64,000 nucleotides of DNA from Miltoncostaea oceani (GCF_018141545.1 NZ_CP064356.1:1054001-1118000), one strand, 5' to 3'. Shown: positions 8,354-17,490, counted from the first letter of the stretch. A program made the numbers and translations. The notes: generated by a model not told the origin, from the letters alone.

Positions 8354-10183
8354 ATGCGGCCGCAACGCAGGAGGGGGGGTCCGGTCGCGGTCGCGCTCTG
8401 CGCCGCCGTCACCCTCGGCCTGCTCGTGGTCCCGGCGTCCGCCTTCCGCGACGACGTCGTGCTGGTGTCCCGCTCCACGGCGGGGTTCCCGGCGGACGGG
8501 GCGTCCGGCGAGCCGGCGATGTCGGCCGACGGCCGCGTGGTGGCGTTCACCTCGGCGGCGACCCAGCTCGCCGACGGCGGCGACGACGACACCGACACCG
8601 ACGTGTTCGCGCGCGACGTCGACACGGGCGCGACGGTCCTCGTGAGCCGCGCCACGGGGCCGACCGGCGCGGGCGGCGACGGGCCGTCGAGCGCGCCGTC
8701 GATCTCCGCCGACGGCCTGCACGTCGCCTTCCAGTCGACGTCCACCGACCTCTCGTCCGCCGACGTCGACCCCGTCTCCGACATCTTCGTCCGCGACCTG
8801 CAGACCGGTGTGACCACCCTCGTCAGCCGCGCCGACGGCCCGACGGGCGCCGGCGGCGACCTCGCGTCGTTCGCGCCGTCGATCTCCGCGGACGGCCGGT
8901 ACGTCGCCTTCCAGTCCCTCGCGACGAACCTCGGTCCCGACGGCGCCGGCTTCGACGTCTTCGTGCGCGACCTGGTGGCCGGGACGACCACCCTGGTCAG
9001 CCGTGCCGACGGCGCCGCGGGCGCCCCCGGCGCGGGGCCCTCGACGGCCCCGGCGATCTCGGGGGACGGGCGCCGCGTCGCCTTCGCCTCCGCCGCCGCG
9101 AACCTGTCCGACGAAGACATCGACGCCGTCGCGAGCCGCGTGCTGGTGCGGGACCTCGCGGCGGGGACGACGACGCTCGTCAGCCGGGCCGACGGCGTGG
9201 CCGGGGCCCCGGCGGGGCAGCCGGCGCTGGCGCCCGCGATCTCCGGCGACGGCACCCGCGTGGTGTTCCAGTCGGCGGCGCCCGAGCTGTCGCCCGACGA
9301 CGCCGACGACACCACCGACGTGTTCGTGCGCGACCTCGCCGCGGCGACGACGGGCCTCGTCAGCCGCGCCGCCGGGCCGGCGGGGGCGCCCGGCGACGGC
9401 AACTCGGGGGCCGCGGCGATCTCGGCCGACGGGCGGCGGGTGGCGTTCTCGTCCGCGGCGGGCAACCTGTCCGACGCCGACGCGGACGCCTACACGGACG
9501 TCTTCCTCCGCGACCTGGCCGACGGGTCGACGGTGCTCGTGAGCCGCGCGCCGGGTGCGGGCGGGGCGCCGGCCGACGGCGGCTCCCGCGACCCGGCGCC
9601 GAACGCCGACGGCACGTTCGTGGCGTTCGCGACCGAGGCCGACAACCTCGCGCCCCAGGGCGACCCGTTGGTCACGAACGTGGTGCGCCGCGACGTGCTC
9701 GGCCCCGCCGCCCCGGTCCCGCCCGCCCCTCCCGCCCCTCCGGCGCCTCCGGCGCCGCCCACCCCGGTCGCGGCGGTCGTGGTGCGGTGCGCCGGGGTGC
9801 CCGCGACGATCGTCGGGACCGTCGGCGACGACGTCATACGCGGCACCGCGCGGCGCGACGTGATCGCCGCCCTCGGCGGCGACGACGTCGTCCGCGGGCT
9901 CGGCGGCAACGACATGATCTGCCTCGGCGCCGGCGCCGACCGGGGGATCGGGGGCGTCGGCTCCGACACGGTCCTCGGCGGGCCGGGCGCCGACCGGCTG
10001 GAGGGGGGCACCGGCCGGGACCTGCTCGACGGCGGGCCGGGGGCGGACGTCCTGGACGGCGGCAAGGGCACCGACCGGCTCATCGGCGGCGCCGGGCGCG
10101 ACGTCGCCCGCGGCGGCGCGGGCCGGGACGTCTGCGGGGCGGAGCGCCGCAGCGGCTGCGAGCTGCCGAAGCCGCGGCGGTGA
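8354..10183 (+). CDS. Secreted seven-bladed PD40 beta-propeller with C-terminal RTX calcium repeats
   Basis: A signal peptide (about residues 1-30) is followed by seven near-identical repeats of about 66 residues. Each carries S-R-A-x-G, an [10 protein letters not shown]-like strand and a DVFVRDL-like strand, which fits one closed seven-bladed TolB/PD40 propeller. A short Pro-Ala linker leads to about 110 residues of glycine/aspartate nonapeptides such as [13 protein letters not shown], the calcium-binding beta-roll of RTX proteins. The 609-residue product is probably extracellular and calcium-stabilised; no enzymatic motif is visible. The long upstream extension of the frame lies inside guaB3 and is rejected. 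The stop overlaps the start of the nuclease gene. Confidence 0.8.
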   Translation: MRPQRRRGGPVAVALCAAVTLGLLVVPASAFRDDVVLVSRSTAGFPADGASGEPAMSADGRVVAFTSAATQLADGGDDDTDTDVFARDVDTGATVLVSRATGPTGAGGDGPSSAPSISADGLHVAFQSTSTDLSSADVDPVSDIFVRDLQTGVTTLVSRADGPTGAGGDLASFAPSISADGRYVAFQSLATNLGPDGAGFDVFVRDLVAGTTTLVSRADGAAGAPGAGPSTAPAISGDGRRVAFASAAANLSDEDIDAVASRVLVRDLAAGTTTLVSRADGVAGAPAGQPALAPAISGDGTRVVFQSAAPELSPDDADDTTDVFVRDLAAATTGLVSRAAGPAGAPGDGNSGAAAISADGRRVAFSSAAGNLSDADADAYTDVFLRDLADGSTVLVSRAPGAGGAPADGGSRDPAPNADGTFVAFATEADNLAPQGDPLVTNVVRRDVLGPAAPVPPAPPAPPAPPAPPTPVAAVVVRCAGVPATIVGTVGDDVIRGTARRDVIAALGGDDVVRGLGGNDMICLGAGADRGIGGVGSDTVLGGPGADRLEGGTGRDLLDGGPGADVLDGGKGTDRLIGGAGRDVARGGAGRDVCGAERRSGCELPKPRR

Positions 10184-11568
10184 GCGTCGAGGTCCGCTCC
10201 CACGGGGCGGCGATGACGGTGACGGGCTCCTGCCACCTGGTGGAGGCGCCCGGCGCGCGGGTGCTCGTCGACTGCGGCGCCTTCCAGGGCTCCCGCGCGC
10301 TGTTCGCGCTCAACCGGGAGCCGTTCGGGTTCGACCCGGGCGCGATCGACGCGGTGCTGCTGACGCACGCGCACCTCGACCACTCGGGCCGCCTGCCGGT
10401 GCTGGTGCGCAACGGCTTCCGCGGGCGCATCCACGCCCGGCCGGCGACCGCCGAGCTCTGCGGGCACCTCCTCCGCGACGCCGCGAAGATCCAGCACGAG
10501 GACGCCGAACGCGACCGCCGCCACGGGCGGACGCCGCCCCCGCCGCTGTTCGACGACGACGACGTCGCCCGCGTCCTCGGGATGTTCGCGCCGATGGGGT
10601 GCGGGGTGCCCGTGGACGTCGCGGGGCTCCGGGTCACGGCACAGCCGGCCGGTCACATCCCGGGGTCGGCGAGCTTCCTCATCGAGGCCGCGGGGCGGAG
10701 GGTCGTCGTCAGCGGGGACATCGGGAACGCCCGCAAGGAGATCCTCCCCGACCCGACGCCGTGCCCCGAGGCCGACGTCGTGCTGATGGAGGGCACCTAC
10801 GGCGACCGCGACCACCGGCCGTACGAGGCGACGGTGGCGGAGCTCGCGGGGCTGCTGCGCGCCGCGCAGGAGCGCGGGGGCAAGATCCTGGTGCCGTCGT
10901 TCGCGCTGGAGCGCACCCACGAGGTGCTCTACACGATCGCGCACCTCGAACGGGACCACGACATCGCGCCGCTGCCGGTGTACGTCGACTCGCCGCTCGC
11001 CGCGCGCGTGGACGAGGTCTACGACCACTTCCCCGACGAGCTGTCGCCCGAGCTGCGCCTGCTGCGCTCCACCGGCCGCGACCCCTTCCAGCCGAAGCAC
11101 CTGACGTACACGCGGTCGGTGCAGGAGTCGAAGGAGATCACGGCCTCCGACGCGCCCGCCATCGTGATCGCGGGGTCGGGGATGCTCTCGGGCGGTCGGA
11201 TCCTCCACCACCTGCGGGCCGGGCTCGGCGATCCGCGCACGACGGTGATGATCGTCGGGTACCAGCCGTCGGGCGGCCTCGGGCGCGCCCTGGTCGACGG
11301 CGACGACACGGTCCGCGTGATGGGGCATCCGGTGCGGGTGCGTGCCCGCGTGGCGACCGTCGGCGGGCTCTCCGCCCACGCCGACCGGACGGAGCTGCTC
11401 GACTGGGTGCGGCCCTCGGGGGCGGCGGAGGTGCGCCTGGTGCACGGCGAGCCGAACGCGCTGACCTCGCTGCGGGACGCCCTCCGGGCGGAGGGGCGGC
11501 GGGCGGTGCTGCAGCCGAGCGAGGTCGAGGTGCCCGGCGGGGGCCACCACGAGGAAGCGGGGGAGTGA
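10180..11568 (+). CDS. Metallo-beta-lactamase fold beta-CASP nuclease
   Basis: A 462-residue protein with the beta-lactamase motif [14 protein letters not shown] (HxHxDH, two zinc ions), VVSGDIGN, and the downstream beta-CASP motifs [28 protein letters not shown] and [16 protein letters not shown]. This architecture is that of bacterial relatives of the CPSF-73/YSH1 endoribonuclease (COG1236), cytoplasmic enzymes that cut RNA. It is not RNase J, which has an extra C-terminal domain. GTG 10180 overlaps the stop of the propeller gene (GTGA). The functional link to its neighbours is unclear. Confidence 0.87.
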   Translation: MSVEVRSHGAAMTVTGSCHLVEAPGARVLVDCGAFQGSRALFALNREPFGFDPGAIDAVLLTHAHLDHSGRLPVLVRNGFRGRIHARPATAELCGHLLRDAAKIQHEDAERDRRHGRTPPPPLFDDDDVARVLGMFAPMGCGVPVDVAGLRVTAQPAGHIPGSASFLIEAAGRRVVVSGDIGNARKEILPDPTPCPEADVVLMEGTYGDRDHRPYEATVAELAGLLRAAQERGGKILVPSFALERTHEVLYTIAHLERDHDIAPLPVYVDSPLAARVDEVYDHFPDELSPELRLLRSTGRDPFQPKHLTYTRSVQESKEITASDAPAIVIAGSGMLSGGRILHHLRAGLGDPRTTVMIVGYQPSGGLGRALVDGDDTVRVMGHPVRVRARVATVGGLSAHADRTELLDWVRPSGAAEVRLVHGEPNALTSLRDALRAEGRRAVLQPSEVEVPGGGHHEEAGE

Positions 11569-11598
11569 CCGGGGCCGCGGCCGTCCGGCCCGCTCCGC

Positions 11599-11604
11599 TA
11601 ACCT
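11599..11604 (+). promoter_or_regulatory. -10-like box TAACCT for guaA
   Basis: TAACCT ends 6 nt before the CTG proposed as the guaA start, and its first three bases are the in-frame TAA that limits how far upstream guaA can begin. The position fits a leaderless transcript starting at the CTG. Confidence 0.5.
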
Positions 11605-11610
11605 GACGCC

Positions 11611-13191
11611 CTGGCCGCGACCCCCGCACACCCCGCGCTCGACCCCGCCCTCGCGGCCGCCGCACCGGGCGGCGTCCTCGTCGTCGATTTCGGCGCGCAG
11701 TACAGCCAGCTCATCGCGCGGCGCATCCGCGAGTGCCGGGTGTTCTCGGCCGTGGTGCCGCACGACGCGGCCCCCGAGGAGATCCTCGCGCTCCGCCCCG
11801 CCGGTCTCGTGCTCTCCGGGGGGCCGGCGTCGGTGTACGCACCGGGCGCGCCCTCCCTCGACCGGCGCCTCCTGGAGCTCGACATCCCGGTGCTGGGCAT
11901 CTGCTACGGCCAGCAGGCGATGGCGCTGGCGCTCGGCGGCGAGGTCGCGCGGACCGGCGCCGGCGAGTACGGGAAGACGCCGCTGACGGTCCGCTCGCGG
12001 GACGGCATGTTCGGCCAGCTCCCCGCCGAGGTCTGCTGGATGAGCCACCGCGACGCCGTGTCGCGCCCGCCGGACGGGTTCACGGTGACGGCCGAGACGA
12101 CGTCGTCGCCGGTCGCCGCGATGGAGAACCCGGCTCAGCGGATGTACGGCGTCCAGTTCCACCCCGAGGTGGTCCACACGCCGTTCGGGACGGACCTGTT
12201 GAAGTGGTTCCTCTTCGACGCGTGCGACTGCGCGCCGACGTGGACGGCGACGCACGTCATCGAGGAGCAGGTCGAGCGCATCCGGGCGCAGGTGGGGGAC
12301 ACGGCGCGGGTGATCTGCGGCCTCTCCGGTGGCGTCGACAGTGCGGTGGCGGCGTTGATCGTGCACCGCGCAATCGGCGACCGGCTCACCTGCGTCTTCG
12401 TCGACCACGGCCTGCTGCGGATGAACGAGGGCGAGCAGGTGGAGGCGGCGTTCGGCCGCCACTTCGGCGTCCCCCTCGTGCACGTGCGGGCGCAGGACCA
12501 CTTCGCCGCCGCCCTCGCGGGGATCACGGAACCGGAGGAGAAGCGCAAGACGATCGGGCGGGAGTTCATCCGCATCTTCGAGCGCGAGGCGGAGAAGCTG
12601 AAGGACGCCCGCTTCCTGGTGCAGGGGACGCTCTACTCCGACGTCATCGAGTCGGGCTCCCGGGACGCCGCGAAGATCAAGAGCCACCACAACGTCGGTG
12701 GGCTCCCGGAGGACATGGCCGTCGAGCTGATCGAGCCCCTCCGCCAGCTCTTCAAGGACGAGGTGCGCGTCGTCGGCGAGGAGCTGGGGCTCCCGGAGAA
12801 CATGGTGTGGCGCCAGCCGTTCCCCGGTCCGGGCCTCGCGATCCGCATCATCGGCGAGGTGACGCTGGAGCGGCTCGACATCCTCCGGAAGGCCGACTTC
12901 GTGCTGCAGGAGGAGATCCGCCGCGCCGGGCTCTACCGGGAGCTGTGGCAGAGCTTCGCGGTGCTGCCGGCGGTGAAGAGCGTCGGTGTCCAGGGCGACG
13001 AGCGGACCTATGCGTACCCGATCGTGATCCGCGCGGTGACGAGCGACGACGCGATGACCGCCGACTGGGCGCGCCTGCCGTACGACCTGCTGGAGCGCAT
13101 CTCGAACCGGATCATCAACGAGGTCGACGGCGTGAACCGCGTCGCCCTCGACCTGACGAGCAAGCCGCCCGGCACGATCGAGTGGGAGTGA
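11611..13191 (+). CDS. guaA: GMP synthase (glutamine-hydrolysing), apparent CTG start
   Basis: GuaA converts XMP to GMP using glutamine and ATP. The class I amidotransferase domain has the nucleophile GICYGQQ, HPEV with the catalytic His, and a first strand [17 protein letters not shown]. The ATP pyrophosphatase domain has the P-loop [10 protein letters not shown], and the dimerisation domain ends in the typical GTIEWE. Between the in-frame TAA at 11599 and the first conserved strand there is no ATG, GTG or TTG. CTG 11611 is the only plausible start and gives 526 residues, the normal length. The first GTG would delete the start of the fold. Confidence 0.93.
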   Translation: MAATPAHPALDPALAAAAPGGVLVVDFGAQYSQLIARRIRECRVFSAVVPHDAAPEEILALRPAGLVLSGGPASVYAPGAPSLDRRLLELDIPVLGICYGQQAMALALGGEVARTGAGEYGKTPLTVRSRDGMFGQLPAEVCWMSHRDAVSRPPDGFTVTAETTSSPVAAMENPAQRMYGVQFHPEVVHTPFGTDLLKWFLFDACDCAPTWTATHVIEEQVERIRAQVGDTARVICGLSGGVDSAVAALIVHRAIGDRLTCVFVDHGLLRMNEGEQVEAAFGRHFGVPLVHVRAQDHFAAALAGITEPEEKRKTIGREFIRIFEREAEKLKDARFLVQGTLYSDVIESGSRDAAKIKSHHNVGGLPEDMAVELIEPLRQLFKDEVRVVGEELGLPENMVWRQPFPGPGLAIRIIGEVTLERLDILRKADFVLQEEIRRAGLYRELWQSFAVLPAVKSVGVQGDERTYAYPIVIRAVTSDDAMTADWARLPYDLLERISNRIINEVDGVNRVALDLTSKPPGTIEWE

Positions 13192-13199
13192 CCGCGGCC

Positions 13200-13234
13200 T
13201 GACCCCCCGCCGGTGCGCGGCCCCCGCGGGGTCA
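13200..13234. terminator. Hairpin between convergent guaA and the XRE regulator
   Basis: TGACCCC at 13200-13206 pairs with GGGGTCA at 13228-13234 and further GC pairing is possible inside. The downstream arm contains the stop codon of the XRE gene. A bidirectional terminator is likely. Confidence 0.45.
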
Positions 13235-14041
13235 GCGCCGGGTGGAGTGGTCCCGCAGGATCCGGGCGGTCGCGTCGTCGGCGGGGTAGAACGCCTCGAC
13301 AGTGAGCTCGGAGAGGGTGACGTCGAGGGCCGTCCCGAAGACGGTGACGGTGCTGAGCAGCGACAGCTCGCCGTCGGGGTGGCGGAGCCGGAGGGGCAGG
13401 AGGATCGCCGCCGGGTCGGCGGTGCCCGCCCCGCGGTCGTCGCCGGCGTCGACGCCCGGGTAGGTGGCGAGCTCGTCGTGGAGGTCCCGGAGGCGGGTGT
13501 CGCCGGTGACGGCGTGCTGGCGGCGGAGGCGGTGGAGGAGGTGCCCGCTCCACTCCGCGAGGTTCACGATCCGCGGCGCCATGCCGTCGGGGTGCAGCGC
13601 GACGCGGAGGGCGTTGGCGGGGGGCGCGAGGAGCGCGGGGTCGGCGCCGGCGGTGAGCAGCCCGAGGGCGCCGTTGGCGCGGACGAGGTCCCAGTGCCGG
13701 TCGACGACGAGGGCGGGGTAGGGGTCGTGGGCGGCGAGGAAGCGGTCGAGGGCGTCGCGGACGGCGGCCATCTCGGCGTCGTCGAGTCCGTGTTCGCCGA
13801 AGAGGGGTGCGTGGCCGGCGGCGAGCAGCAGCCGGTTGCGTTCGCGGAGGGGGACGTCGAGGCGGTCGGCGAGGTGGAGGACCATCTCGCGGCTGGGGCG
13901 GGCGCGGCCGGTCTCGATGAAGCTGAGGTGGCGGGCGGACACGGCCGCCCCGGAGGCGAGTTCGAGCTGGCTGAGGTTGCGCCGCCGCCGCCATTCGCGG
14001 AGGAGGCGGCCCCCGGAGGGGCGGTCGGCGGCGTCGATCAC
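13232..14041 (-). CDS. XRE-family transcriptional regulator with MmyB-like ligand domain
   Basis: The N-terminal 75 residues form a helix-turn-helix of the XRE type (LLREWRRRRNLSQLELA, then SARHLSFIETGRARPSREM). The rest matches the MmyB/MLTR-type PAS-like ligand-binding domain, with FLAAHDPYPALVVDRHWDLV and the late FGTALDVTLSELTVEAFYP segment. Relatives are repressors or activators that sense hydrophobic ligands. GTG 14041 is preceded 6 nt upstream by TAGATT, fitting a leaderless mRNA. It is divergent from a SnoaL-like gene, and a perfect palindrome lies between the two, which is probably its operator. The length of 269 residues is typical. Confidence 0.88.
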   Translation of the reverse strand: MIDAADRPSGGRLLREWRRRRNLSQLELASGAAVSARHLSFIETGRARPSREMVLHLADRLDVPLRERNRLLLAAGHAPLFGEHGLDDAEMAAVRDALDRFLAAHDPYPALVVDRHWDLVRANGALGLLTAGADPALLAPPANALRVALHPDGMAPRIVNLAEWSGHLLHRLRRQHAVTGDTRLRDLHDELATYPGVDAGDDRGAGTADPAAILLPLRLRHPDGELSLLSTVTVFGTALDVTLSELTVEAFYPADDATARILRDHSTRR

Positions 14042-14047
14042 ACGGCG

Positions 14048-14053
14048 AATCTA
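14048..14053 (-). promoter_or_regulatory. -10-like box TAGATT for the XRE regulator
   Basis: On the minus strand TAGATT ends 6 nt before the GTG start of the regulator. No Shine-Dalgarno sequence is present. Confidence 0.5.
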
Positions 14054-14075
14054 ACCCCCCTCCGGGGGCGCGGCG

Positions 14076-14092
14076 ATTACCCCGCGGGTAAT
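14076..14092. promoter_or_regulatory. Perfect palindromic operator ATTACCC-CGC-GGGTAAT
   Basis: ATTACCC and GGGTAAT are exact inverted repeats around CGC. The site lies 23 nt upstream of the -10 box of the XRE gene and 60 nt upstream of the SnoaL-like start, where an autoregulating dimeric repressor would bind both promoters. Confidence 0.65.
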
Positions 14093-14152
14093 GGCGTCTG
14101 GCGGTCCGGCCGTCCAGCCTCTCCGGCACACGATCCGACCGAGGAGGGAACG

Positions 14153-14527
14153 ATGACCGACATCACGGAGACGGTGGACGCGTACCTGGCGATGTGGAAC
14201 GAGCCGGACCGGGACCGCCGCGCGGGGCACATCGCCCGCGCCTGGACCGCGGACGCGCGGTACGCCGATCCCCTGTTGGAGGCGGACGGCCACGATGCCC
14301 TGAGCGTGATGGTGGACGGGGTGCACGAGCGGTTCCCGGGGCACCGGTTCCGCCGTGCGAGCGGGATCGACCGGCACCACGACGTCGCCCGGTTCGGCTG
14401 GGAGCTCGTCGCCCCCGACGGGACCGTCGCCGTCGCGGGCATCGACGTCGCCGACCTCGACACCACCGGCCGCCTCCGCCGCGTCGCCGGCTTCTTCGGC
14501 GAACTCCCGACGGAGGCCACCGCCTGA
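14153..14527 (+). CDS. SnoaL-like / NTF2-fold protein
   Basis: A 124-residue protein of the SnoaL-like NTF2 fold: an N-terminal helix with VDAYLAMWNEPD, the motif HIARAWTADARYADPLLEADG, then strands ending RRVAGFFGELP. The family includes polyketide cyclases, isomerases and small-ligand binding proteins; this subgroup has no assigned reaction. ATG 14153 has a good ribosome site (AGGAGGG). It is divergent from the XRE regulator and is likely its target through the palindrome between them. Confidence 0.8.
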   Translation: MTDITETVDAYLAMWNEPDRDRRAGHIARAWTADARYADPLLEADGHDALSVMVDGVHERFPGHRFRRASGIDRHHDVARFGWELVAPDGTVAVAGIDVADLDTTGRLRRVAGFFGELPTEATA

Positions 14528-14600
14528 CTCGGCGTTGTCCGCGGCTCCCGGGACCGTCCGGCCGAACCGGAGCGCCCGGGGTCGCACCAGCCCTCGTCGG

Positions 14601-14645
14601 GTCCCGGTCGATCGACCACGGAGCGTCTGGTCAATCGACCGGGAC
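14601..14645. repeat. Hairpin repeat copy A
   Basis: The arms GTCCCGGTCGAT and ATCGACCGGGAC are exact complements; after one C/A mismatch the inner GACCA/TGGTC pairs. The loop is CGGAGCGTC (9 nt). This is the longest of the four, with 18-nt arms. Confidence 0.85.
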
Positions 14646-14769
14646 CCCTCGACCGTCCGTCGGCGTGCAGCGCGGGGGAGGGGCAGGAGCGCCGGCCCGA
14701 GGTTCCTTCCCGAGATCTCCACGCCAGAGGAGGTCCGTTCCGGCTCCTGCCGAACCCCCGGGGGGCGTC

Positions 14770-14808
14770 GCGGTCGATTGACCGCCGACCCTCCGGCCGA
14801 TCGACCGC
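14770..14808. repeat. Hairpin repeat copy B
   Basis: The arms begin GCGGTCGAT and end ATCGACCGC, with one wobble pair and one A/C mismatch inside 15-nt arms. The loop is CCGACCCTC, the most divergent of the four. Confidence 0.8.
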
Positions 14809-14867
14809 CGACCCGGCGCACCCCTCTGCCGCGCGGGAAGCTCGCGGCCAGGAGCATCCGGATGGTC

Positions 14868-14904
14868 CGGTCGATTGACCGCGGAGCCTCCGGTCAATTG
14901 ACCG
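14868..14904. repeat. Hairpin repeat copy C
   Basis: CGGTCGATTGACCG pairs with CGGTCAATTGACCG over 14 positions with one G-T wobble. The loop CGGAGCCTC has 9 nt. Confidence 0.85.
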
Positions 14905-14968
14905 TCGACCCCGCGGACACTCTCGGCCCCCCGCGGACGCCGTGTTGCCGTCAGCGGTCCGGCCGCCG

Positions 14969-15005
14969 CGGTCGATTGGCCACGGAGCCTCCGGCCAATC
15001 GACCG
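14969..15005. repeat. Hairpin repeat copy D
   Basis: CGGTCGATTGGCC pairs perfectly with GGCCAATCGACCG. Compared with copy C, an A-T pair is replaced by G-C on both sides, a compensatory change. The loop contains CGGAGCCTC. Confidence 0.85.
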
Positions 15006-15093
15006 GAACACGTCACGGCGCGGCGGCCCTCGAAAGGGCAGGGATCACCTCGACCCGGGCGGGGAGGCCCGCCCGGGTCGGAGGCACCACCGT

Positions 15094-16125
15094 TCAGTCG
15101 GGCGGGGGCCACACCTCGTCGGGGCGTCCCTGGACCTGGTCGGCGACCATGATGCGCTGACGGCCGGGGTCGTTCGCCTCGTAGGGGCGGACGGCGGGGG
15201 CGCGCCACGTCTCGTAGCTGCGGCACGCGGCGTCGGCGTCGTCGGGGTTCATCATCACGGCCTGCGCGAGGGCGTGGGCGTCGCCGAGGCCGATGCCGGA
15301 GCTGATGCCCGTCTCCGGCCCGAAGAAGTGCGCGGAGTCGCCGATGATCACGCAGCCCGGCGTCCACCACTCGGGGCAGGCGAGGAGCTCCGGCTCGGAG
15401 TAGCGGATCTGGTCGAGCGACGTGACGCCCTCGAGGGCGGACGCCGACGCGGGCAGGAGGCGCGCCCACATCTCCTTGATGGCGTCGAGGCCGGGGGCGA
15501 GGGCGGCGTCGCGGCCGACCTTGCGGGCGCTCCGCCAGCCGCCGGAGCCCTCGTTCCACGACAGCATCCCGATGTGGCCGCCGTCGGACATGTACGACAT
15601 CGCGAACGACGTGTCGGCGACGGAGGTGCTCATGAACCCGAGCTCGGCCTCCGGCAACGCGTCGAACTTCGCGACGAGGCCCGCCTTCTCCCGGGTGGGG
15701 GACCGCATGCCGTCGCACGCGACGACGAGGTCGGACTCGAACTCGACGGGGCCGTCGGGGCCCTCCGCGACGACGCCGATGATGCGGTCCCCCTCGCCGT
15801 CGCGCACCAGCTCGGTGACGGTGTGCTCGTTCACGATCGGGAGGTCCCGCTGCAGCGCCTCGATGAGGGCGCCGAAGCGGACCGCGACGGCGACGGGGGG
15901 CTGGTCGGGGCGCGGCGCGATCGGCCGGCCGGCGGCCTTCACGTCGTCGTACACGCCGACCTCCTCCAGGGGCTCGTAGCCCTGGAAGCCCAGCATGTAG
16001 CCACGGGGGACGTAGTGCCCGGCAGGCATCCGCTCGAGCACCGTGGGCTCGACGCCGCGCCGCCGCAGGAGGTGGGCGAGGGTCATGCCGACCATGCCGC
16101 CGCCCACGATCACGATCTTCATCAT
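15094..16125 (-). CDS. FAD-dependent monooxygenase (UbiH/PHBH fold)
   Basis: A 343-residue group A flavoprotein. Visible are the N-terminal Rossmann motif IVIVGGGMVGMTLA (GxGxxG), the second FAD motif DLVVACDGMRSPTREKA, and the GD motif VIIGDSAHFFGPETG followed by SGIGLGDAHALAQA. The family hydroxylates or epoxidises aromatic and related substrates with NAD(P)H and oxygen; nothing nearby reveals the substrate. There is no signal peptide or membrane anchor. The start follows a TAGGAT box by 6 nt. Confidence 0.87.
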   Translation of the reverse strand: MMKIVIVGGGMVGMTLAHLLRRRGVEPTVLERMPAGHYVPRGYMLGFQGYEPLEEVGVYDDVKAAGRPIAPRPDQPPVAVAVRFGALIEALQRDLPIVNEHTVTELVRDGEGDRIIGVVAEGPDGPVEFESDLVVACDGMRSPTREKAGLVAKFDALPEAELGFMSTSVADTSFAMSYMSDGGHIGMLSWNEGSGGWRSARKVGRDAALAPGLDAIKEMWARLLPASASALEGVTSLDQIRYSEPELLACPEWWTPGCVIIGDSAHFFGPETGISSGIGLGDAHALAQAVMMNPDDADAACRSYETWRAPAVRPYEANDPGRQRIMVADQVQGRPDEVWPPPD

Positions 16126-16131
16126 GCGGCG

Positions 16132-16137
16132 ATCCTA
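16132..16137 (-). promoter_or_regulatory. -10-like box TAGGAT for the FAD monooxygenase
   Basis: On the minus strand TAGGAT ends 6 nt before the ATG. This hexamer and near-identical spacing also occur before the carboxypeptidase gene at 4862. Confidence 0.5.
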
Positions 16138-16154
16138 TCCGGTTAGGCCACCGG

Positions 16155-17483
16155 TCAGCCCCGGGGCGCGGTCCCCGCGACCGGCGCCGCCAGCATCCCC
16201 TCCACCTCCTCCCACTCGACCGCCGTCTGGCGTCCCGCGTCGAACTGGGCGAGCAGGGCCTCGTGGACACGCACCACGTCGGGATCGTCCTTCGGGAGGT
16301 CGGCGCCGGTGTGCTGCCGGATCAGGAAGACCAGGCCCGCGACACCCGAGTCGCGGGTGAGGCTGACCTCCAGCGGGCGGCCGATGAGGCGGGGGACGTC
16401 GAACGGCGCGTACATCCACCAGAACTTGTTGAGCCCGTCGGCGTGGATGCCGGCGCGGGTGCGGTGCGCGTCCCGCCCGTACAGCGGGTACGTCGGCGGC
16501 ACCGGCCGCCCCAGCTCCGCATAGAGGTCGGCCAGCTCGTTGAGGGCGTGGAAGTCGGGGAGGGGGTCGCCGAGCAGGCCCATCCCGATCTGGTGGAGCA
16601 CCACCGCCTCGAGCGGCGCGTTGCCGGTCCGCTCCCCCGTGCCGAGCAGCGTCCCGTTCACCACCGCGCACCCCGCCTGGATCGCCGCGAGGCAGTTCGC
16701 GACCACCAGGTGGGTGTCGTTGTGGGGGTGGAACTCGAGGTCCTCCGGCGCGACCCCGAGCTCCCGCAGGCGCCGGATCCAGCGCGGCACCGACCGCGGG
16801 GACGCGACCCCGTCGAGGGGGAGGCCGAGGCCCATCGTGTCGCACACCCGGAACTTCGGGCGCAGCGCCGGCCCGAACGGCGCGGCCGCCGCGATCACCG
16901 CCTCCGCGAACGGCAGCACGAACTCCTCGGGCGCCCGGGTCGCGTCCTCCAGGTGCAGGCGGGGACGCAGCCCCGCGTCGAGGACGGCCCGCACCGCGTC
17001 GAGGTAGACCCCCGCCGCCTGCCGCCGCCCCCCCGGCCGGAACTTGTGGAACGTGTGGTAGTCGCTCGCCGACGCCAGCATCCCCGTCTCGCGCACGCCG
17101 AGGTGGCCGACGAGGTCGGCGTCGCGGCGGCTCGCGCGGATCCACGTCGTCGGCTCGATCGGCGCGCCGCCCGCGTGGCGGGCGAGGGCCTCCTCCAGGA
17201 TCCGCCGGTCCGCCGGCCGGTACACGAAGAACTCGGCCTGCCGGATCGCGCCGCTGTCGCCGGTGAATGCGCACATCAGCTCGTAGATCCGGACACCCGC
17301 CTCGACCGTCAGCGGCAGTCCGCCCTGCTGGCCGTCGCGGTGCGTCGTCTCGGTGGTCCATGCGGCGGGCGGCAGCCCCGGGGGGCGCTCCGTCCAGTCG
17401 TAGCGGGGGAAGCCCTCGCGGGGGAACGCGCCGGGGAAGAGCTCCGGGGCGTCGGGGTCGGTGATGCTCTCGGTGATGTCCAT
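16155..17483 (-). CDS. HMGL-like acyltransferase (isopropylmalate / Re-citrate synthase family)
   Basis: A 442-residue TIM-barrel enzyme of the HMGL-like family, which condenses acetyl-CoA or pyruvate units with 2-oxo acids or performs the reverse cleavage. The N-terminal motif TTHRDGQQGG supplies the catalytic Arg, Asp and Gln; the metal ligand motif HPHNDTH and the following NGTLLGTGERTGNAPLE are conserved. No C-terminal leucine-regulatory domain is evident, so it is not a typical LeuA. Divergent pairing with a citrate synthase suggests Re-citrate, homocitrate or methylcitrate-type chemistry, but the substrate is not determined. The ATG follows TACCGT by 7 nt. Confidence 0.75.
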   Translation of the reverse strand: MDITESITDPDAPELFPGAFPREGFPRYDWTERPPGLPPAAWTTETTHRDGQQGGLPLTVEAGVRIYELMCAFTGDSGAIRQAEFFVYRPADRRILEEALARHAGGAPIEPTTWIRASRRDADLVGHLGVRETGMLASASDYHTFHKFRPGGRRQAAGVYLDAVRAVLDAGLRPRLHLEDATRAPEEFVLPFAEAVIAAAAPFGPALRPKFRVCDTMGLGLPLDGVASPRSVPRWIRRLRELGVAPEDLEFHPHNDTHLVVANCLAAIQAGCAVVNGTLLGTGERTGNAPLEAVVLHQIGMGLLGDPLPDFHALNELADLYAELGRPVPPTYPLYGRDAHRTRAGIHADGLNKFWWMYAPFDVPRLIGRPLEVSLTRDSGVAGLVFLIRQHTGADLPKDDPDVVRVHEALLAQFDAGRQTAVEWEEVEGMLAAPVAGTAPRG

Positions 17484-17490
17484 GACGGGA

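Larger units (their letters stand above)
14528..15093. other. Gene-free stretch with four conserved hairpin repeats
   Basis: This 566-bp interval separates the SnoaL-like gene from the converging FAD monooxygenase gene and holds no credible coding sequence. It contains four copies of one element, each with two 12-bp near-palindromic boxes GGYCRATYGRCC exactly 11 bp apart. The sequence between copies is not conserved. The copies are listed separately. Confidence 0.8.

Noticed and set aside
14601-15005. Hairpin cluster as a CRISPR array
   Set aside because: Only four copies, irregular spacing of 59-124 bp, copies that differ in the stem with compensatory changes, and no cas genes.
14631-15011. 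126-codon minus ORF in the hairpin region
   Set aside because: Its apparent peptide repeats are translations of the DNA hairpins; there is no start signal or recognisable domain.
16155-17483. Calling the HMGL-like enzyme 2-isopropylmalate synthase
   Set aside because: No C-terminal leucine-binding domain is evident and there are no leucine biosynthesis neighbours; the pairing with citrate synthase points elsewhere.
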